Of a stretch of 64,000 nucleotides of DNA, positions 58,040 through 64,000 are shown piece by piece (positions within the stretch are counted from its first letter, which is position 1; each line of letters opens with the position of its first letter). Under the pieces are notes generated by a model. That model did no database searches. It saw only the letters and a program-made list of their open reading frames with translations, and was not told the DNA's origin. Source of the stretch: Toxonevra muliebris (Eukaryota > Arthropoda > Insecta > Diptera > Pallopteridae). The translations under genes and the position numbers were made by a program. Location of the stretch: assembly GCA_963691655.1 (NCBI GenBank), contig OY829329.1, forward strand, positions 19,420,708 to 19,484,707, read 5' to 3'.

Positions 58040-58723
58040 ATATTTTAAGGATTTGAAGAGTGTTCGATAATAAAACAAAAGAAAAAATAATGATGCTATA
58101 ATAGCTGAAAATCTGCTAAATAATTATATAATAAAAATTAAGTTATGACAATTTTAATTAGACAAATAGTTATTTACATTACTATGAAAGTACAGCAAAA
58201 TGACGAGGAAGGTCAAGATCAAACACACACCACATTATACTATTCTCCTTTACAGCAGCAGAAAGACTCTGTTATTTGCGTATAAATCTAAACATTCCCA
58301 AATCTAATGCTTATGTATTTTTTAAGCTACTGAAGCGCTTTATACCAAGCGCTGGCCTGATTCATTGCAAATTTTCGCATAATATGTATGCATTATAATG
58401 CACTTCACTACCAACACAGTTTCCATCAATGTGACCTTGAATTTCACAGTACTTTTACAGACATCACAAAACAAATGCAAGATTGAATGAAACCTTGTAG
58501 AACGTAATTTTCATTAACTTAAGTAAAGGTACTTACAGTTTTAATTTTGTCTTTATTACATAAAATCCATACACAAATATGAAGGCGGCAGGTGGTGGAA
58601 TGCCAAACGAATTGCTTAAATAAAAACAAGGATGCTTTTTTAATCAAATTTAGTTTCACTCGAAATTAATATAAACTACAAACAATCCAAAGCAGTAACG
58701 GAACCAGAAGGGGTTGTGAATGC
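58040..58723. other. Shox 3' region
   Basis: AT-rich 3' UTR and flank. The AATAAAA run near 58070-58077 and ATAAAAATTAAG near 58131 are possible weak poly(A) signals. No gene seen. Confidence 0.35.
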
Positions 58724-58731
58724 TTATGAGA

Positions 58732-59165
58732 TAGGGTTGCCATTTTTATTTTATCTAACCTCAGGACAAATTGTCATAATTAAAAAAATAAGCGGGATTT
58801 GCATTTTTTCCCCAGGACATAGAATAAACACAACTTTTCGTGTATAGTTTATAAATTAAATCTTAAAAATACGTAATTTACACAAAACAAAAACAACAAA
58901 CGTTGTATTTTTTGATCGTTTTTTTTTTTTCGTTTCCTCTTCCTGTTTTAGATTTTTCATTTTGTTATAATATTTAACCAGGGCTACCATTAAAAAGTAA
59001 GTTTTAAATTAGAAAATATACATAAAATATATTCTCCTTTTATGAGTGGATATTAAGAGGTGAAAGGAAGAACTGAAATTCCATAAGACCCGAGAAAAAT
59101 CGACATTTATAAATTAACGAAAAATCCGGGATATCCCGGTAAAAACGGGACGTTTGGCAACGCTA
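58732..59165. mobile_element. hAT-type MITE
   Basis: Ends TAGGGTTGCCA and TGGCAACGCTA (one mismatch), with an exact 8-bp duplication TTATGAGA at 58724-58731 and 59166-59173. 434 bp, non-coding; contains GGGATATCCCGG-type palindromes near the right end. Confidence 0.8.
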
Positions 59166-59173
59166 TTATGAGA

Positions 59174-59778
59174 TCAACTGTTTATTTTGCATATCCAGTT
59201 TGATTCCATTAAATCTGAAATGTCAGTGTCAAATCAGAGTTTTGGTCTGGACTGTGAACTTGCTTCTATGAGTTACTCTATAATTTAAAAAATTTCAAAA
59301 TTGCACGAGTTTTCTGCAAGCACTGTAGATTGTAGAACAATCACATCTTGTTTTGAAAATTCATATGAAAAATACCCATAGAACTCTACCAAAGATCTCT
59401 AAAGAAACTTCATATATAACGATATGTAGCTTTAACAAAAGTCTATCAGAACCCCTTCTAATGAATTTGAATAAGAAAAGAAAATATTTCTTCACTTTAA
59501 GTTAGTTAGACGAAATAATGTATTCGATTTTAAAATTAATACTGAAATTTGAAAAATTCATTGCATCCACAAAATTGCAACCCTGTACAAAAAATATGTG
59601 TGTTGGCAACGCAATAAATAGTATTCAACTTGGCACCACTTTTCCCGCAAACAGCTGGTAAATCAATTGTATGTGGATTTAATTTGTAATTTAACTTTGG
59701 CGCATTTTTATTTGCAAATATATTTTTTCATAATTTACAGTTAATCTTAGCGATAACAAATTAAATTGGAAAATAATT
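59174..59778. other. Upstream region of the securin-like gene
   Basis: AT-rich and non-coding; presumably holds the promoter and 5' UTR of the gene starting at 59779. Nothing else recognised. Confidence 0.35.
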
Positions 59779-60554
59779 ATGGCTAATGCTTGGATGAACA
59801 CACGGCCGCTAAATAATGAAAATGGAGGACATCGTAAGTTTGAACCTTAAAAGAATTTAATTGTTAAAAAATAATATACCTGCTTTAACTTTTAGTGACA
59901 GCAATTAAATCTAAACAAATGCAGTCGTCTGCCAGAAGTCATTCTGTAAAAAAGCAGGCATTTGGTGAATTGAAAAATGTAATGCACAATCAGCAGTATG
60001 CAACACCTTTCAAAGGAGGTCTTGGTGTGAAACCAGATAACTTTCCTGGTATGTTAAGTGCTTCAAAGTCTCTTTCCAACGATGTTTTACGTAAACAACA
60101 ATTAAAACAGAAATCAGATAGTCGAGTGAAATCAACTAATGTGGCCCACATTGAGCACAAATCATTCGACAAAGAGAATCTATTCGACTATTGGGATAAT
60201 CCAAGTTTATGTTGTACTAATATGTGCCACAAGAGTAAGTCTTACTTTTGGAATTTATATATGCTACGCACTTTATATTAATACCCATTTTATTTTCCAG
60301 CTGAGGAGCAAATTTGGTCCGAAATGAATACAATCGATGAAGCAATTTTAGATAAGATTATAAAAGGAAGTGTTTCCGATATAAACACCAAATGTGAAAA
60401 TAAATTGAGTCTTTACGAAGACGATGATGATTGCATTCCTTCAATTCCAATGCCATTATATGGATCATATTTTGATAAAGATGGCGATGATGATATTAAA
60501 TTTACATTGGAGATACCGAATTTCCCCGATGATTTTGACGATTTGCTTTTCTAA
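59779..60554 (+). CDS. pim: Securin-like protein (probable pimples)
   Basis: Three exons, 59779-59833, 59896-60234 and 60301-60554, with introns of 62 and 66 bp and matching phase; 215 residues. Residues 38-46 (KQAFGELKN) fit the degenerate destruction box KxxFxxxxN, close to the Lys-started D-box I recall in fly Pimples. Residues 111-113 are a KEN box (DKEN). The C-terminal third is acidic (EDDDD, DKDGDDD, PDDFDDLLF), with a Pro-rich stretch before it. Securins bind and hold separase until the APC/C destroys them through these two boxes, releasing sister chromatids. The family evolves fast, so identity rests on length, motif pair and acidic tail rather than alignment. An unrelated APC/C substrate is the main alternative. 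Confidence 0.6.
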
Positions 60555-61993
60555 AGTATTTTTATTTTATTAATTATCTAATTTTATATATGTATTATCT
60601 TTTCAAAATATCTTTTGCTACTTAATATTTAAGTTATTTTTGTTTAATCAATTGAAACGGTTAGAGAAGAATGATCAGCCTTTATTTCTATTAATAATAC
60701 CAACTTTTGGCTCTGATGCAGAGCTTTCTTTCTGCACTGCAGTATACCGATTTAATTGTTTTTTTTTTTTTAATTCTTAACTATACTTATTTTCAGTTTA
60801 ATTTTTTTCCAATGCTTTAATTTATAGAATTAAAATCAGTATGCTTATATCTCTGATTTATTAAAATAAATGGGTGCTATTACCCCCCATAAACCATATA
60901 CTTTTTTTCGCCCGGTATTACTTAACGTGGACTTGACCAGCGTTAGTAGCTCCCAAGTCAATAACACAATACCTACCATTTTTAAATAAAGTTATCTAAA
61001 CATGGAATTAATAAAGTGATAAGTACTACAAGCAATTTAGCTTAGGTGGAATGTGCTTTGAATTTGAAAAGTGCAATAATTGAACCTCATCGATATGAAA
61101 AAACTCGATTGTTACATTTTTCGTTTCGCTGGATGAATACATGCTATAATTCTAATATACTTAGAACATCATAAGCACGACAGTAGTTCTTAATCTTTTT
61201 GTTATTATAATAACAACAAAATTAGCTTTAAATAACATAGAATTCGTGCAGCAAAGATTGTGAATTTCTTTTGTATCTGATACACATTTGACGCGTTTGT
61301 TTTTGCCAAGTTTGTTGTTGAGTATTGTTTTTTCTTGTTGTATGTATTCGTTGTTTCCGCGGTTTCGTTCTATACGCTCCTCTGCTGTAAGCCAGCTACT
61401 GCGGCACAGGTGAATGTGTTTTTTACTTCTTTTACTTTCTTAACAATTTATGTATTGTGTGTTGTTCGATGATTACGGCTTTTTTCACTGCTTGCGCAAT
61501 ACGTGTGCAATTGACTTCCTTCACGAAGACGATGACGAAGGCAGCAGCAGCAAAAGAATCAGCAACAGCTAAAGAATTAGCAGCAGCATTTGAAGATCGT
61601 TTTCTTCTGTACATAATTTTTTTTTCTACATATTGCATACAATATTGCTGCAACAACTCACAATTGCAGTGAAAGAACTTCTAACTGAACTTAGTGAATT
61701 GCAACAGAATGCGGAATGAGTGTAAATTTTCCATTTTAGGAAGAAATGAATTCATTGTGGAAATTGCAGTCATACGATTCGGTTGGACTTTGCGGAAGAA
61801 ATCATAAAAATTATATATTCTTTGTGAGAAAGTAATCACCTAATGAAAAGTGTTTAATCATTTTTGTTTGTGAGCAAAAAAAAAAAGAAAGAAAAAGGAT
61901 AATAACCTGTGAGCTTGTGAACAAGTGCAAATCATTCAAAATATAAAAAAATAAGTATAAAATGTTATTTACTTTATAGTAAATTAAAGCAAG
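60555..61993. other. Intergenic region and likely 5' UTR of the next gene
   Basis: Possible poly(A) signals for the securin-like gene are AATAAA near 60864 and 60986. From about 61240 the sequence changes to mixed, less AT-rich DNA with CAG-rich tracts (61540-61590), as is common in fly 5' UTRs. The ORF at 61457-61672 has an Ala/Lys/Glu repeat from the CAG tract and no other coding sign. Confidence 0.35.
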
Positions 61994-63882
61994 ATGAGGA
62001 TTTTTTTAATATTCATATACATTTGGGTAAGTTTATGCAGAACAAAACAGGATTTTGAATATGAAATGCTTAGATGGCGCAAAAATTAAAAATTTATAAC
62101 TTTAAATGATGTTTTGACGATTGTACAGTGTTTTATGAGAACTCCAAATATGATAAATTTTCCGCGTTAGGTTATAATTCAATAGTGGTCGAAGAGTCCT
62201 TGATATCTACAAAGCAATTACTTATTGAATGTCAACCTGCCAATTATATCATTCAGATCAGGACTCGCATTTTATCGTACTTAGCATAAACTACACATCT
62301 GAAATTTTTTAAAGTTATTAGTTAGAAGCACATTTAGTATCCTTCGTCGTATTCAAAAATCCTTATCTGCAAAATGTATAAAATTCTCATTTATCATGTA
62401 AAACGTTTTCATAAAAAAGGGTCTCGAGCCCACAAAATTTTGGGTTCAGTTTCGGGTTCAAGCAAAAAAGAAAAGTGGGTTCGAATACGGGTTCAAAAAA
62501 TGTTCAAGCAAAAATATGTTTTTTCAAATCTTATTTAAGTTTTTTTTTAAATAATAAGATAGTTTGACTTATTTAAATACATTAAAGTGTGTCACGAACA
62601 AAAGTTGTTGCTGTATCTCTCTAAAAATAAATTCCTCATGCAAAGATGATTTTTATAGGTGATTTCAAAACGATCCAGCGTTCATCTATTTCCCCGTACA
62701 AAAGAGGTACAGATTTCACGAACTTTTTTCTTAAATTTAACAATTTTAATATTAAATTGTGAGCATGATTGTAGTAGTCGTAGTAGTAGTACAGTAATAG
62801 ATAATTGAACAAATAGTATATTATATATTATAGGACACAATAAATTTAAATCCAGAAATCATTTGTGTCGCCGGAACAGCAAAGATCAATTATGAAGCTT
62901 CAAATAGTAAAGATAGCTTAATTTTCGGAAATTTCAATTGCAATGTTGTATTCTTTTGTACATTTTGGGTATTTTCAATTTATGTTTTGGTGATTTTTCA
63001 TTTGGACTCTAGCGTTTTTGTGTTAAAGTTCTCTTGGAAAATATTGAAACTCTAGTCTTGTAGATGGGAATTTAAAACAGTTTTCAAAAAAATGTTAAAA
63101 AAAGGATGCGGGTTGAATAAAAAGCAATATCTCAGTACATTTCAAATATCAGATAAGTAGTTTATATATATATATATATTATATGCTATGTGTTTTTTTC
63201 AAACTAAATTGATAATTCTTGTTATCGAAATTAAATGAAAAATAAGAACAATTGAGAAGAAATCGTGGATTATGGATTATGTTACTAAGACTGACCAGTA
63301 AAAACATCTAAAGAAACGATCCGTGACTGACCAAAACTTTAAAAAAACTGAAAAAATTCAGTGCACCAATCAATAAAAGCAAAGATCGAATTTTAACTGT
63401 ATATCCGCAAATACTTCTAAAATATGATTTATCTTAAATTAACTAACTAATCCCTTTCATTAAAATCAGTAAATGTCTTGAAGCACAGGTGCGGCTATAG
63501 TTGTGCACCATAGTGTAGAAATAATTTTGAAAGCAAGTTCAATTGGGGGAATAAAATATATAGAAACTAGCTTCTAATAAAGAACTATAAATTATTGTTT
63601 ATCGAATATTTTCCTAATGCTAAATATTAGTTATACATTTATTATAAGATAGTCACTAGGTCACTATAGTATTAATATAAAGTAATGCAGTTTCCCTTTT
63701 GCTTCAACAAATTAGTTTTAACTTTCATTAATTTCAATTATGGCATGCGCTTCAAATGGTATTCAGATAATAATATGCTATCGCGTTTGCCATTACGCAT
63801 ATCTTGCCAAGCACACTTATTGGAAAAGTGTCTTACCCTGTGCGCTTCTAATCTTGCGACAGATTTCTTTCACTTTGCTATT
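61994..63882 (+). CDS. 5' exons of an unrecognised, probably secreted or membrane protein
   Basis: Three candidate exons chain in phase 0. Exon 1 (61994-62026) is MRIFLIFIYIW followed by GTAAGT: a start codon and hydrophobic run like a signal peptide. Exon 2 starts at 62834 after ATTATAG and reads DTINLNPEIICVAGTAKINY onwards, to a GT near 62944-62970 (exact donor uncertain). Exon 3, 63691 (or 63716) to 63882, has GMRFKWYSDNNMLSRLPLRI and several Cys (CQAHLLEKCLTLC), with a strong donor GTAAGT. The gene continues past the window edge. I do not recognise the product. A leader plus Cys-containing ectodomain suggests a receptor or secreted factor, but this is inference. Confidence 0.42.
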
Positions 63883-64000
63883 GTAAGTATGACATTACAC
63901 TGCGTTACGTACAACAATTTTTTTTACTATTTATCTGTATGTATGCATACTGTTGAATGTAGTTCTTCTTCAAATTCATAATTTGTCATTAAAGTGGAGC

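Noticed and set aside
61457..61672. 71-codon ORF with Ala/Lys/Glu repeats
   Set aside because: The repeat arises from a CAG-type tract in what looks like 5' UTR; there is no other coding sign and an equal ORF lies on the other strand.

Overview
The window is AT-rich animal nuclear DNA, almost certainly from a higher fly (Diptera, Brachycera; a tephritid-like genome would fit). Host genes have many introns, several only 55-80 bp long with GT..AG ends. The gene set is dipteran, and the DNA between and inside genes is full of mariner, Tc1, hAT, PIF/Harbinger and non-LTR elements. There is no prokaryotic operon structure, no CRISPR array and no convincing LTR retrotransposon.

Layout. At 1.5-2.5 kb (minus) lies a mitochondrial YebC/TACO1 gene in four exons. 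At 5.1-6.7 kb (plus) lies a complete six-exon Mob3 gene. From 7.6 to 14.6 kb there is a nested pair of retrotransposons: an old, decayed LINE is split by a full-length LOA-like non-LTR element (8178-14166) with a 12-bp target-site duplication and two open ORFs. At 14.9-16.8 kb are the last exons of a plus-strand gene I do not recognise. A mariner lies at 19.3-20.6 kb.

From 21478 to 58039 (plus) runs one large gene, the SHOX-family paired-like homeobox gene. It has six coding exons in continuous phase, 577 codons plus stop, and its homeodomain is split by an 8.6-kb intron at the usual 46/47 position. Its four long introns hold a cluster of tRNA-like SINEs, decayed LINEs, at least five Tc1/mariner-type elements, two PIF/Harbinger fragments, hAT-type MITEs (some nested with mariners), a foldback repeat and two blocks of degenerate minisatellite.

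Downstream are a three-exon securin-like gene (59.8-60.6 kb; degenerate D-box, KEN box, acidic tail, probably pimples) and, from 61994 to the right edge, the first exons of an unrecognised, probably secreted or membrane protein.

The host genes work in separate pathways: mitochondrial translation, Hippo/NDR kinase co-activation, developmental transcription and control of sister-chromatid separation. I see no multi-gene novel system. The points most worth following are the coding-competent LOA element, a Tc1-like element with about 220-bp IR/DR ends, the layered hAT/mariner insertions inside the homeobox gene, and the two unidentified genes.
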